Shown here: positions 1-8,313 of the stretch, one piece after another
Position numbering within the stretch: position 1 is the first letter of the stretch
Layout: every line of letters begins with the position of its first letter
NCBI GenBank assembly: GCA_022823055.1
Contig: JAJDXX010000078.1
Span: 1 to 38,679 of the forward strand
Origin: Candidatus Binatia bacterium
GTDB lineage: Bacteria > Desulfobacterota > Binatia > UBA9968 > JAJDTQ01
Reading direction: 5' to 3'
Length of the DNA: 38,679 bases
Notes under the pieces: generated by a model
Told to the model about the DNA's origin: nothing
Database searches by the model: none
Seen by the model: only the letters and a program-made list of their open reading frames with translations
Translations under genes and position numbers: made by a program

Positions 1-1255
1 GCGCCAGGCGGGCCTCGGCCACCTTGTGGTCATAGATGGAACGGATGTAGTCCGTCTGGGCGCGGGTGTTGATGACCTGGGCTTCAGTGATCTCGATGAT
101 GGAGCCGACGCCCACCTGGTAACGGCCGTTGGCCAGGTCGAGGTTTTCCTTGGCCGACCGGGTCTGCGCCTCGTTGGCCTTGATCCGTTCGCCCGCCTCC
201 ACCAGGTTCAGAAAGCTCTCCTCCACTTCCAGGGCGATGCGCTGCCGCAACTCCTCCAGTTGCGCCCTGACCACCGCGTAATCGCTGACCGCGCGCTCGA
301 TCTCGGGCTTGAGGGTCAACCCGGCGAACAGGGGAAACTCCAGGGTCAACGAAGAGTTGACGACGTTCTCGTCATTGTGCCAGCGGCGGCCGTATTGCCC
401 GTCCACGCGCACGCGCGGCATGCGTCCCAGCTTGACCACGTCGATGGCCTCCTGCTGGGCCTTCAGGCGCGACTGGACCTCCATGATCTCCCCGCGCGAT
501 TCCAGCGCCGTCTTCACCGCCTCGTCCAGTGACAGGGTCGGCGCCTGGACGTTGACTTCGGACGCCACCTGCCGCTCCGCGAACCGTGTGACGCCCATCG
601 CGCTCTTGAGGCGCGCCCACGCGATCCTGACGCCGTTCTGGGCTCCGATGAGTCCGGCCTGGGCCGCGAAAAGGCTCGCCTCGGCACGCGCCACATCGAT
701 CTTGGGACGCGTGCCCACGTCGAAGAAGCCCCGGGCCTGGCGCACCAGGGTCTCGCGGTCCTTGACCGTGTCCTGCTCCACCCGCACCAGCGCCTCGGCC
801 CGCAGGTAGTCGAAGAAGGCCCTGCGCACGTTCAAGACGATGTCCTCCACCGAGGTGCGCTCGGAGAACCGGCGGGCTTCCAGCGTTTCCTGTTCCCGCC
901 GGACCGTGCCCTCCCGCCGGCCGAAGTCGCTCACGAGCCAGTTCACCTGGCCGGTGGTGCTGAAGAGGTTATCTTCCGCGTTGGGGCCTTCCACCGTGGG
1001 CCTGTTCTCGTAGGAGCCGCGCACGCCCGCCGTGGGGTAGTACGCGGCCTCGGCGCGCTTCAGCACGGCCTCCTGCACCCGGACCCGTTGGTTGGCCGCG
1101 CGGATTGCCGGATGGTTCTTGCGGGCGACGCTTTCCGCCTCTTGCAACGTGAGCGCCGGCGGCGGCGATTCTTGACCCAGGGCGGCGTGCGCCGTCGACA
1201 TGAGAACGAACGCCCCAATCGCCAGTGCCGTGATGGAGTCCTTGCGGCGTCCCAT
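1..1255 (-). CDS. tolC: TolC-family outer membrane efflux protein (3' end outside window)
   Basis: This is the outer-membrane channel component of a tripartite efflux or type I secretion system, working with a periplasmic adaptor and an inner-membrane pump. I read 418 codons on the minus strand before the left edge; the C-terminus is missing. The start ATG (1255-1253) follows a strong AAGGAGG with 5 nt spacing. Residues 1-24 form a signal peptide ending around AHA/ALG. The mature protein begins with the family hallmark LTLQEAESVARKNHPAI and goes on through long amphipathic helices with LRAEALVRVEQDTV and GTRPKIDVARAEASL, then a second repeat (SLDEAVKTALESRGEI). The pattern VGVGSIIEITEAQ before the edge matches the end of the second OEP repeat, so little is likely missing. 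Partner pump genes would lie to the left of the window or elsewhere. It is transcribed divergently from the acyl-CoA operon. Confidence 0.93.
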   Translation of the reverse strand, partial: MGRRKDSITALAIGAFVLMSTAHAALGQESPPPALTLQEAESVARKNHPAIRAANQRVRVQEAVLKRAEAAYYPTAGVRGSYENRPTVEGPNAEDNLFSTTGQVNWLVSDFGRREGTVRREQETLEARRFSERTSVEDIVLNVRRAFFDYLRAEALVRVEQDTVKDRETLVRQARGFFDVGTRPKIDVARAEASLFAAQAGLIGAQNGVRIAWARLKSAMGVTRFAERQVASEVNVQAPTLSLDEAVKTALESRGEIMEVQSRLKAQQEAIDVVKLGRMPRVRVDGQYGRRWHNDENVVNSSLTLEFPLFAGLTLKPEIERAVSDYAVVRAQLEELRQRIALEVEESFLNLVEAGERIKANEAQTRSAKENLDLANGRYQVGVGSIIEITEAQVINTRAQTDYIRSIYDHKVAEARLA

Positions 1256-1320
1256 AGCGACCTCCTTGCGGCGCGTCCCTCCGCGCCGATGCTTCATTTC
1301 CAATCGAGCCAACGCCATCT

Positions 1321-1348
1321 CTTATATCAGCCTCCGCCCCTTCGACAA
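1321..1348 (-). promoter_or_regulatory. Putative sigma70-type promoter of the tolC-family gene
   Basis: On the minus strand, TTGTCG (-35) and TATAAG (-10) are separated by 16 bp. Transcription would start near 1314 and leave a leader of about 60 nt before the ATG at 1255. The same TTGTCG-16-TATA arrangement appears before prfB. This is read from sequence only. Confidence 0.5.
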
Positions 1349-1439
1349 GAGGACGGCACCGTCCCACCGGACCGTCTATCGCCCATTTCGCCGGGAAACG
1401 GATATTCCCCGGTGCCAGGAGAAAAAGCAAACCGGAAAT

Positions 1440-1454
1440 TACGCAAATCGCGTA
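1440..1454. promoter_or_regulatory. Inverted repeat, candidate operator between tolC and the acyl-CoA operon
   Basis: TACGC-AAATC-GCGTA is a perfect 5-5-5 inverted repeat in the 285-nt divergent intergenic region, about 90 nt upstream of the SDR start. Palindromes of this size suit a dimeric repressor of the TetR or GntR type, but no regulator gene lies next to it. It is a weak prediction. Confidence 0.3.
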
Positions 1455-1540
1455 CCACGGAGACGGCCCCGCGCCTGCCGCCGGTGTGCGATGGGCCCGG
1501 GCTCCCGAGGGGAGGTCTCGACGTTGGTGTCGTGTACGCG

Positions 1541-2344
1541 ATGTCTGATAGATTCGTGCCTGGTTCATTGGACTCACTGGTTGACAAGATCGCGCTGGTC
1601 ACCGGCGCGGGAAGCGGCATCGGCCGGGGCGTGGCCTTGGCACTGGCACGAGAGGGGTGCCGGCTGGTGCTGGCGGGGCGACGCCCGGGGCCCCTGGAGC
1701 GGGTGGCAGCCGAGGTGCGCGCGCACGAACGCGACGCCATTCCGGTGGCGTGTGACGTCGGTTCCCCGACGGACGTCGACGCCCTCGGGAAGAGCGCGCG
1801 GCGGGCGGGAGTCGTGCAGATCCTCGTCAACAGCGCCGGCATCGCTCCGGCGGCGAGCTTCCTGGAAATGGAGGACTCGCTCCTGGAAGAGGTGCTGCGG
1901 GTGAATTTCATGGGCACCTACTACTGCTGCAAGCGCTTCCTGGAGCCCATGATCGAGGCCGGGTGGGGGCGCATCATCAACATCGCGTCGACCACCGCCA
2001 AGACCGCGTATCCCCACACCGCCGCATACACCGCGTCCAAGCACGCGGTGCTGGGGCTGACGCGGGTCATGGCCCTGGAAACGGCGCGGAAGGGCGTGAC
2101 CGTGAACGCCATCTGCCCGGGCTACGCGGACACGGACCTCACGCGCGACAACGCCCGGCGCATGGCCGCGCGCATCGGCGGGAGCGCGCCGGCGGTGCTG
2201 GAACGGTTCGCCGGGACATCGCCGCAAGGGCGGTTGATCGCCCCGGAAGAGGTGGCGGACCTGGCGGTGCTGCTGGCGAGCCCGGCCGGCGACGCGGTCA
2301 CCGGACAGGGTATCAACGTCGACGGCGGCGCCTTCATGGGCTAA
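1541..2344 (+). CDS. SDR-family oxidoreductase (FabG/BadH-like), first gene of an acyl-CoA catabolic operon
   Basis: This is a classical short-chain dehydrogenase/reductase of 267 residues, probably NAD(P)-dependent and oxidising or reducing a 3-hydroxyacyl/3-oxoacyl-CoA or an alicyclic hydroxyacyl-CoA. The Rossmann nucleotide motif TGAGSGIG is at residues 21-28, NSAG at 97-100, the catalytic Ser near 150, and the YTASK motif supplies Tyr163 and Lys167. The PG motif is ICPGYADTDL (191-200) and the C-terminus ends in INVDGGAFMG. An upstream in-frame GTG at 1532 is closer to the GGAGGT at 1511-1516 and is an alternative start. It lies 24 nt before a crotonase and two acyl-CoA dehydrogenases, which points to a beta-oxidation-like role. 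The exact substrate cannot be read from the sequence. Confidence 0.9.
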   Translation: MSDRFVPGSLDSLVDKIALVTGAGSGIGRGVALALAREGCRLVLAGRRPGPLERVAAEVRAHERDAIPVACDVGSPTDVDALGKSARRAGVVQILVNSAGIAPAASFLEMEDSLLEEVLRVNFMGTYYCCKRFLEPMIEAGWGRIINIASTTAKTAYPHTAAYTASKHAVLGLTRVMALETARKGVTVNAICPGYADTDLTRDNARRMAARIGGSAPAVLERFAGTSPQGRLIAPEEVADLAVLLASPAGDAVTGQGINVDGGAFMG

Positions 2345-2368
2345 CGCGGGCCGGGACAGGACGGTAGC

Positions 2369-3172
2369 ATGACATACGACAGTTTCGACTATGCTCTCGA
2401 CGACGGCGTGGCCACTGTCCGTCTCAACAATCCGGCTCAACTCAACGCCCTTACTTTCCATACGTACGAAGAGTTGGCCGCGCTCACCGGCTCGCTGGCG
2501 GACGACCCGCGCGTGCACGTGCTGGTCCTGACCGGCGCCGGCAAGGGCTTCTGCTCCGGCGGCAGCGTCGACGACATCATCGGCGAACTGCTCAAGCTTG
2601 ACGGCGCCGGGCTCTACCGTTTCACACGGCTGACCTGTGACGTGGTGCGCAACATGCGCCGCCTGGAAAAGCCCATCATCGCCGCGGTCAACGGCGTGGC
2701 CGCCGGTGCCGGCGCGGCCCTCGTCCTGGCGAGCGACTTCCGGCTCCTTTCGGACCGGGCCAGCCTGTCGTTCCTGTTCGTCAAGGTGGGCCTGTCCGGG
2801 TCGGACATGGGCGCCATCCACCTGCTGCCGCGCATCGTGGGCCTGGGGCGCGCCATGGAGCTGCTGTCCCTGGGCGACCGCGTGGATGCCGCGGAGGCGT
2901 ACCGCATCGGCCTGGCCAACAGGGTGGTGCCGCATGACGACCTGATCCCGGAGGCTCGGCGCCTGGCCCGAAGGTTGCAGGAGGGGCCGCGTTACGCCAT
3001 CGGGGTGACCAAGAAGTTGCTGGACCTGGAAGCGGGGATGAGCCTTGACGCGGCCCTGGAGATGGAGGCCATGACCCAGGCCCATTGCATGCAGACGGCC
3101 GACTTCCACGAGGGGTTCCGCGCATTCATGGCGCGGGAGACACCGCGGTTCAACCAGGGAGACGAGGACTAG
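2369..3172 (+). CDS. Enoyl-CoA hydratase/isomerase (crotonase) family protein with non-canonical active site
   Basis: This is a crotonase-fold protein of 267 residues with the oxyanion-hole segments GKGFCSGGSVDDI (58-70) and AAVNGVAAGAGAAL (105-118). In hydratases the second segment carries a catalytic Glu, but here that position is Ala117. The second catalytic Glu (usually in a PE motif) is replaced in FVKVGL (137-142). An Asp at 146 in SGSDMG could act instead, as Asp does in some crotonase isomerases such as PaaG. The protein is thus clearly a crotonase but may be an isomerase, dienoyl-CoA hydratase or ring-hydrolysing relative rather than a standard hydratase. Similar proteins are, as far as I recall, found beside CoA-dependent aromatic degradation genes. 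The stop codon overlaps the next start (TAGTG), implying translational coupling. Confidence 0.88.
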   Translation: MTYDSFDYALDDGVATVRLNNPAQLNALTFHTYEELAALTGSLADDPRVHVLVLTGAGKGFCSGGSVDDIIGELLKLDGAGLYRFTRLTCDVVRNMRRLEKPIIAAVNGVAAGAGAALVLASDFRLLSDRASLSFLFVKVGLSGSDMGAIHLLPRIVGLGRAMELLSLGDRVDAAEAYRIGLANRVVPHDDLIPEARRLARRLQEGPRYAIGVTKKLLDLEAGMSLDAALEMEAMTQAHCMQTADFHEGFRAFMARETPRFNQGDED

Positions 3173-4305
3173 TGTCGCTGCCCGCGCCGCAGCTTCGACT
3201 GCACCGCACAATGGCCGCGTGGGCGCAGGACGAACTGGGCGGCATCGATGCGGCCGCCGGCGACGAGGCGGCGCTGGCGGTTTTCCGGACGCTCGCCCGC
3301 CGTGGAGTCTTCCGCTACGTGACGCCGCGCGGGTCCGGCGGCGCGCGCCGGAGCGTCCAGGCGCGCGACCTGTGCGTCATCCGCGAGGCGTTGGCGGCCG
3401 TGTCCCCACTGGCGGATACCCTGTTCGCCGTACAGGCCCTGGCCGCCTACCCATTGGCGGCGGCCGGGACGCCGGCCCAGCGGCAGGCGTATCTGCCGCG
3501 GCTGGCGGCGGGCACGGATGTCGGCGCCTTTGCGCTCACCGAGCCGGATGCGGGCTCGGACCCGGGCTCGGCCAGACTGCGGGCCCGCCGCCGCGGCGGG
3601 TTCTACGTACTCGACGGCGTCAAGAGTCTCATCTCCAACGCCGGCCTGGCTCAACTCTACATCGTCTTCGGCAGGACCCACGCGGCACGCGGAGGGAAGG
3701 GCCTCAGCGCGTTCGTGGTGGAGGCCGATACGCCGGGAGTGGCGGTGACGGAGCGCGTCGCCCTGATCTCGCCGCATCCCATCGGCACCGTGTCCTTCGC
3801 CCGCTGCCGCATTCCCGAGAGCCAGCTCCTTGGTGAGCCCGGCAAGGGCCTGGAAATCGCCCTGACGACCCTGGAGGCGCTTCGCTGCAGCGTCGGCGCC
3901 GCCGCCTGCGGCATGGCCACCCGAGCGCTGACCGAGGCCCTGCGCCACGCCCGTGAACGGCGCCAGTTCGGCCGTCCCCTGGCGCGCTTCCAGGCCATCC
4001 GGTTCAAGATCGCGGACATGGCCACCGAGCTGGAGGCGGCGCGTCTGCTGGTCTACCAGGCGGCCCGTGCCCATGATGAAGGCGCCGCCGACCTGGCGCG
4101 TATATCCTCCATGGCCAAGCTGTTCGCCACGGAGGCGGCCCAGCGCATCGTGGACGAATCCCTGCAGATCCACGGCGGACGCGGCCTGGTGGAGGGCAGC
4201 ATCATGGAACGGCTGTACCGCGACATCCGGGCGCTGCGCATCTACGAAGGGACGTCCGAGATCCAGCGGCTGATCATTGCGCGGGAAGTGCTCGGGAGGG
4301 CATAA
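3172..4305 (+). CDS. Acyl-CoA dehydrogenase (first of two)
   Basis: This FAD-dependent acyl-CoA dehydrogenase has 377 residues and would introduce a 2,3 double bond into an acyl-CoA, passing electrons to electron-transfer flavoprotein. I place the start at the GTG that overlaps the crotonase stop (TAGTG), because an AGGGAGACGAGG stretch precedes it and longer upstream reading falls inside the crotonase gene. Visible motifs are the FAD/substrate segment FALTEPDAGSDPGS, the middle-domain ISNAG segment, RRQFGRPLARFQAI, the IHGGRG segment, and YEGTSEIQ, where Glu359 is the expected catalytic base. The N-terminal helical domain is rather short and divergent (APQLRLHRTMAAW). It belongs with the preceding SDR and crotonase and the following second dehydrogenase. 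Confidence 0.9.
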   Translation: MSLPAPQLRLHRTMAAWAQDELGGIDAAAGDEAALAVFRTLARRGVFRYVTPRGSGGARRSVQARDLCVIREALAAVSPLADTLFAVQALAAYPLAAAGTPAQRQAYLPRLAAGTDVGAFALTEPDAGSDPGSARLRARRRGGFYVLDGVKSLISNAGLAQLYIVFGRTHAARGGKGLSAFVVEADTPGVAVTERVALISPHPIGTVSFARCRIPESQLLGEPGKGLEIALTTLEALRCSVGAAACGMATRALTEALRHARERRQFGRPLARFQAIRFKIADMATELEAARLLVYQAARAHDEGAADLARISSMAKLFATEAAQRIVDESLQIHGGRGLVEGSIMERLYRDIRALRIYEGTSEIQRLIIAREVLGRA

Positions 4306-4341
4306 TAGTCGGGTTCGAGGGGTCGCCCCTCTGGAGGAACC

Positions 4342-5502
4342 ATGGATTTCGACCTCTCGGAGGAATTGCTTGCGGTCAGGGAACTGGGGCGCGAATTCGC
4401 GGAAAAGGAGATCGCCCCCACCGCGGCCGCGGACGATCGTGACCACCGCTTTCGCCGGGACATCTTCGAGAAGATGGGGCAGTTGGGGTTCTTCGGCTGC
4501 GTGGTTCCGGAGAGTTGCGGGGGCTCGGGCTTGGGCTATCTGGCCATGGTGCTTCTCACCGAGGAGATCGCGCGGGTGCACAGCTCGGTGCGGGTGCACA
4601 TCAACACCCAGCTCGCCCCCGCGGTGACGCTGGCCCGGTTCGGCACCGAGGAACAGAAGCACCGCTGGGTCCCGGGCTTGGTGGACGGATCGCGGGTGGG
4701 CTGTTTCGCTATCACCGAGCCCGATTCCGGCTCGGACGTCGCCTCCATGTCCACCCGGGCCAAGCGCACGGATGACGGCTATGTGCTCAGCGGCACCAAG
4801 ACCTGGATCTCCAACGCACCTGTCGCCGACTGGGGGCTGGTCTACGCCGCGACGGATCGGGACGCGCGGCACCGCGGCCTTTCCGCCTTCATGGTGGAGC
4901 TGGACGGCGCCGGGGTCCGGCGCGCCACCCTGGACAAGATGGGGGCGCTGGCCTCGCCCACGGGAACTCTGGAGTTCGACGACGTGCGGGTACCGGCCGA
5001 TCAGCGCATCGGCGCCGAGGGCCAGGGCTTCGCCATGTGCATGTGGCAGCTCAACCAGACGCGCCTGAGTTGCGCCGCCGGAGCCCTCGGCGTAGCGCGC
5101 GCGGCGCGCGAGGCGGCGGTCGCCTATGCCAACCAGCGTCAGCAGTTCGGCCAGCCCATCGGCCGTTTCCAGATGATCCAGGACAGCCTCGCGCAGATGA
5201 TCGTGGAGGAAGAGGCGGCGCGCCTGCTGGTGTACCGGGCGGCCCACTTGGCTGACCGCGGGCAGCCCAACAACGTGGAAGTGTCCATGGCGAAATACGC
5301 CGCGGCCGAGGCCGCCGCGCACGCCGCCGACGGCGCGTTCAAGATCCTGGGCGCGTACGGATACTCGACGGAGTTCCCGGTGGAACGCTACCTGCGCGAC
5401 GCCAGGTCGTACCAGATCGTGGAGGGTTCCTCGAACATCCACAAGCTGATCATCGCCCAGGACGCCCTGGGTTACCGGAGGGCGAATCGTGGGCTGGACT
5501 AG
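4342..5502 (+). CDS. Acyl-CoA dehydrogenase (second of two)
   Basis: This second FAD-dependent acyl-CoA dehydrogenase, 386 residues, starts at an ATG behind a clear GGAGG (CTGGAGGAACC). It has the standard layout: N-terminal helical domain (MDFDLSEELLAVRELGREF), CFAITEPDSGSDVAS, the WISNAPVADW segment, QQFGQPIGRFQ, ILGAYGYSTEFPVERYLRDAR, and a C-terminal IVEGSSNIHK with Glu361 as the expected catalytic base. The YSTEFPVERYLRDA signature suggests a different substrate from the first dehydrogenase, possibly a dicarboxylyl or alicyclic acyl-CoA, though that is inference. The gap to the previous gene is 36 nt and it ends the operon. Two dehydrogenases in one operon suggest two successive oxidations of one substrate, or a heteromeric enzyme. 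Confidence 0.9.
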   Translation: MDFDLSEELLAVRELGREFAEKEIAPTAAADDRDHRFRRDIFEKMGQLGFFGCVVPESCGGSGLGYLAMVLLTEEIARVHSSVRVHINTQLAPAVTLARFGTEEQKHRWVPGLVDGSRVGCFAITEPDSGSDVASMSTRAKRTDDGYVLSGTKTWISNAPVADWGLVYAATDRDARHRGLSAFMVELDGAGVRRATLDKMGALASPTGTLEFDDVRVPADQRIGAEGQGFAMCMWQLNQTRLSCAAGALGVARAAREAAVAYANQRQQFGQPIGRFQMIQDSLAQMIVEEEAARLLVYRAAHLADRGQPNNVEVSMAKYAAAEAAAHAADGAFKILGAYGYSTEFPVERYLRDARSYQIVEGSSNIHKLIIAQDALGYRRANRGLD

Positions 5503-5598
5503 TGTGCGATAACCCGCTCATGCGCTTGACGCTCCACCGCGATTGGACCTATTGTTTCGGTTTTCTGGCAGGGTTATTATAAGAACAGCGACTCTCAC

Positions 5599-8313
5599 GT
5601 GATCGATCCTGTTCCCACCTCCGCTACGCCTCTTCGGTCCCCGGGTAGACCCCGCATCGGGCGGTGGCGCCGGCACGCCCTGGCCATTGCCGCCGTCACA
5701 CTGGCCGTGGGGTTCGCGGCACAGGCCGGCAACACGTTTGAACTCGCCCAGAAAACGGCTCCGGACGCAACCACCCTCCGCGAACAACGCATCACCAAGC
5801 TCGCCGGCGGCGGCGACACTCTGCCCAGACTGTTGACGGACCTCGGCGTACCCGAGGAGGCGCGCTATCGCTGGCATTTCGCGGTGGCGAAGGAACTGGG
5901 CGTGAACAACGTTCTGAAGGAAGGGGACACGATCCACTTCTACTTCACTTCCTCCTGGGGTTCGTCGGATCTCGGAAGGTTGACCGCCCTGCGCATTGAG
6001 CGACCCGGTCTGGGACTCGTGTCCTGGGAGTACAAGGGCGGCGAACTCGTCTACCAGAGGGAAAAGGACCCGCGCCCGATGGTGGCCGCGCCCGAGCCGC
6101 CTTCGCCGGACGAAAAGCCCGCCGAACACGCCACGGCACAAACCTCGCCCAAGCCGGAAGCCGAGCCGGCCCGGGCTGCGTCACCGGCCACTGCATCCAC
6201 GGCCGGCGAGCATGCCGTGAAGCCGGTGCCCCATGTGCTGCGCAAGGGCCAGACCCTCGGCCACGTGCTGCGGCGCCATGGAGTTTCCCCGACCGCGCAG
6301 CAGCCTTGGATCAAGGCCATCGGCAAGCAGTACCCGCTGAAAAGGTTGTATCCGGGCCGCAAGATCGTTCTCTACTTCGTCGCGGCGGCTTCCGGCGACG
6401 GCGGCGGACGAGCCTTGCGGGCCTTGCAGATCGAATCGCGAAAAGGCGACCTGCTGACGTGGCAATGGGCAGACGGGCGAATCGTCTACCGCGGCAGGAA
6501 TCACCGGATCGTGCCGGACGACCTCGTGGCGGCGCCAAAGCCCGCCGTGAAAACCAAGCCCGCCACGGTGCCCAAACGGACGGCCGCAACCCAACCGGCC
6601 GCCTCCGAATCACCCGCGTCCGCGTCCGAACCGTCCCCGCCCATCCGGTCGTTCGAGCCCTTGGACAAGGTGAGCCACACCGTCCGCAGGGGCCAGACCC
6701 TTGGGCGGATTTTCAGGCGTCTCGGGATTTCCGGCAAGGAAGCCGAAGAGTGGTTCGAGTCCGTCGACCGGCAGTATCCCGTCACCCGTCTCAAGCCGGG
6801 TCAGCGGCTGCACCTGTATTTCGAAGCGGCTTCCGCGAGACGCCGCGGCGCCGGACTGAAAGCCATCGAGCTGGAGGTGAAGAAGGGGCGCACCCTGAGT
6901 TGGGAACGGGTCGGAAAAGTGGTCCGGTTCGGCAGGGGACGGGTACCAGAGCCCGGGCGAGGGAGCCCGACAGGGGTGCCTTCCGTCGCCAACGGAGCGG
7001 ACCCTCCTCCACGCGAAGACGCCTTCCTGTCGGAATATGCACTGGCCCGGATCAAGCAGCGGAACGGCTTGCTGGAGTACGTCCCGCCATCCGACGACAA
7101 ATCCAACGGCAGCCTGCCTCCACCTTCGCTGAAAAACACGGAGCAGGTGACGCACAAACTGAAAAAGGGCGAACACCTGTGGGGCGTGCTGCGGCGCTAT
7201 GAAGACGACGAGCGGGAACGCGGCCTGTGGCTCACGAGCCTCAGCCGGCACCGGGCCGTGCGCCGGCTGCGGACCGGCAGCGACATCAACTTCTACTTCA
7301 AAACGCCCGGCAACGGCGCGCATGGGTCCAATGGAAGCGGGAATCACACATCCAACGGAAACGGGACGGGACACCTCCAGGCCCTCCAGATCGCGCTTCG
7401 CGCCGACCTGCGCCTGACTTGGTACCGCAACGACGACGGTATCCGGTTCTACAAGGACGAAGTCCCCTACCAGCAGGAAGTGCGGGCCATCAGCGGGGTG
7501 ATCCGCAACGGGTCGCTCTACCAACAGGCCCAGAAGGCGGGCGCGGACCTGACCGTCATCTCCCGCATGGTGGACATCCTCGGGTGGGACGTCAACTTCC
7601 AGAGAGATATTCAGCCGGGCGACAGCTACCGCGTGCTCTACCGCAGAAAGTACCGCGCCGGCCACCCCGAAGCCGATCGAATCAAGATACTGGCCGCGGA
7701 AGTCGTCAACGCGGGGCGCACGCATACAGCCGCCTACTTCGAGGACGCGGATGGCAAGGGACATTACTACGATGCCAACGGGCGCTCGGTGTCGCGGTCC
7801 TTTCTACGCTATCCGGTCGAGTTCAGGCGCATCAGCTCGCGTTTCTCGGCGAGCCGCTTCCATCCCGTGCTCAAGGTGCGGCGGCCGCATTACGGCGTAG
7901 ACTTCGCCGCGCGAACCGGCACCCCGATCCGGGCCGCGGCCGACGGCCGCATCACCTACAGGGGCTGGAAAGGGGGCTACGGACGGCTTGTGGAGATCAG
8001 TCACGGCGGCGCGATGAAGACGCGTTACGCGCACTTGAGGCGTTACGGACCCGGCATCCGGCGCGGCGTGTCCGTGCAGAAAGGGCAGACCATCGGATAC
8101 GTGGGTTGTTCCGGGCTGTGCACCGGTCCGCACCTGCATTACGAGATGTGGCAGGACAACCGGTACGTGGACCCGTTGCGCGCCAACATCCCCGTGGAAC
8201 GCCAACTCGACCCCCTGTTGCTTGAAATCTTCAAGGGTACCAGGCATCTCTTCTTCGAGCGTCTCGAAAACGGACACAAGAACGCGACGGCGCCCTCACC
8301 GCGACCTTCATGA
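5599..8313 (+). CDS. M23 metallopeptidase with four LysM/OapA-like repeats (MepM-like murein endopeptidase)
   Basis: This is a predicted cell-wall hydrolase of 904 residues acting on peptidoglycan cross-links in the periplasm. A basic N-terminus followed by a hydrophobic stretch (about 24-43) forms a signal peptide or anchor. Four related modules follow at about 65-117, 213-262, 360-409 and 518-567, each with a GxTLxxVLRR-like start and a RLxPGxxIxxYF end, separated by Pro/Ala-rich linkers. A further domain at 628-684 (ISGVIRNGSLYQQAQKAG) matches the Csd3/MepM second N-terminal domain. The M23 domain (755-860) has His764 and Asp768 in HYGVD, His812, and HLH at 845-847, so the zinc site is complete. 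MepM-type enzymes usually carry one LysM/OapA module; four is unusual. The GTG start lacks a strong ribosome-binding site. The end overlaps thpR by ATGA. Confidence 0.9.
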   Translation: MIDPVPTSATPLRSPGRPRIGRWRRHALAIAAVTLAVGFAAQAGNTFELAQKTAPDATTLREQRITKLAGGGDTLPRLLTDLGVPEEARYRWHFAVAKELGVNNVLKEGDTIHFYFTSSWGSSDLGRLTALRIERPGLGLVSWEYKGGELVYQREKDPRPMVAAPEPPSPDEKPAEHATAQTSPKPEAEPARAASPATASTAGEHAVKPVPHVLRKGQTLGHVLRRHGVSPTAQQPWIKAIGKQYPLKRLYPGRKIVLYFVAAASGDGGGRALRALQIESRKGDLLTWQWADGRIVYRGRNHRIVPDDLVAAPKPAVKTKPATVPKRTAATQPAASESPASASEPSPPIRSFEPLDKVSHTVRRGQTLGRIFRRLGISGKEAEEWFESVDRQYPVTRLKPGQRLHLYFEAASARRRGAGLKAIELEVKKGRTLSWERVGKVVRFGRGRVPEPGRGSPTGVPSVANGADPPPREDAFLSEYALARIKQRNGLLEYVPPSDDKSNGSLPPPSLKNTEQVTHKLKKGEHLWGVLRRYEDDERERGLWLTSLSRHRAVRRLRTGSDINFYFKTPGNGAHGSNGSGNHTSNGNGTGHLQALQIALRADLRLTWYRNDDGIRFYKDEVPYQQEVRAISGVIRNGSLYQQAQKAGADLTVISRMVDILGWDVNFQRDIQPGDSYRVLYRRKYRAGHPEADRIKILAAEVVNAGRTHTAAYFEDADGKGHYYDANGRSVSRSFLRYPVEFRRISSRFSASRFHPVLKVRRPHYGVDFAARTGTPIRAAADGRITYRGWKGGYGRLVEISHGGAMKTRYAHLRRYGPGIRRGVSVQKGQTIGYVGCSGLCTGPHLHYEMWQDNRYVDPLRANIPVERQLDPLLLEIFKGTRHLFFERLENGHKNATAPSPRPS

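Noticed and set aside
969-1577. A minus-strand frame of 202 residues running from inside the SDR gene into the tolC-family gene
   Set aside because: It is out of frame with the tolC-family gene and has no domain; the divergent intergenic region explains it.
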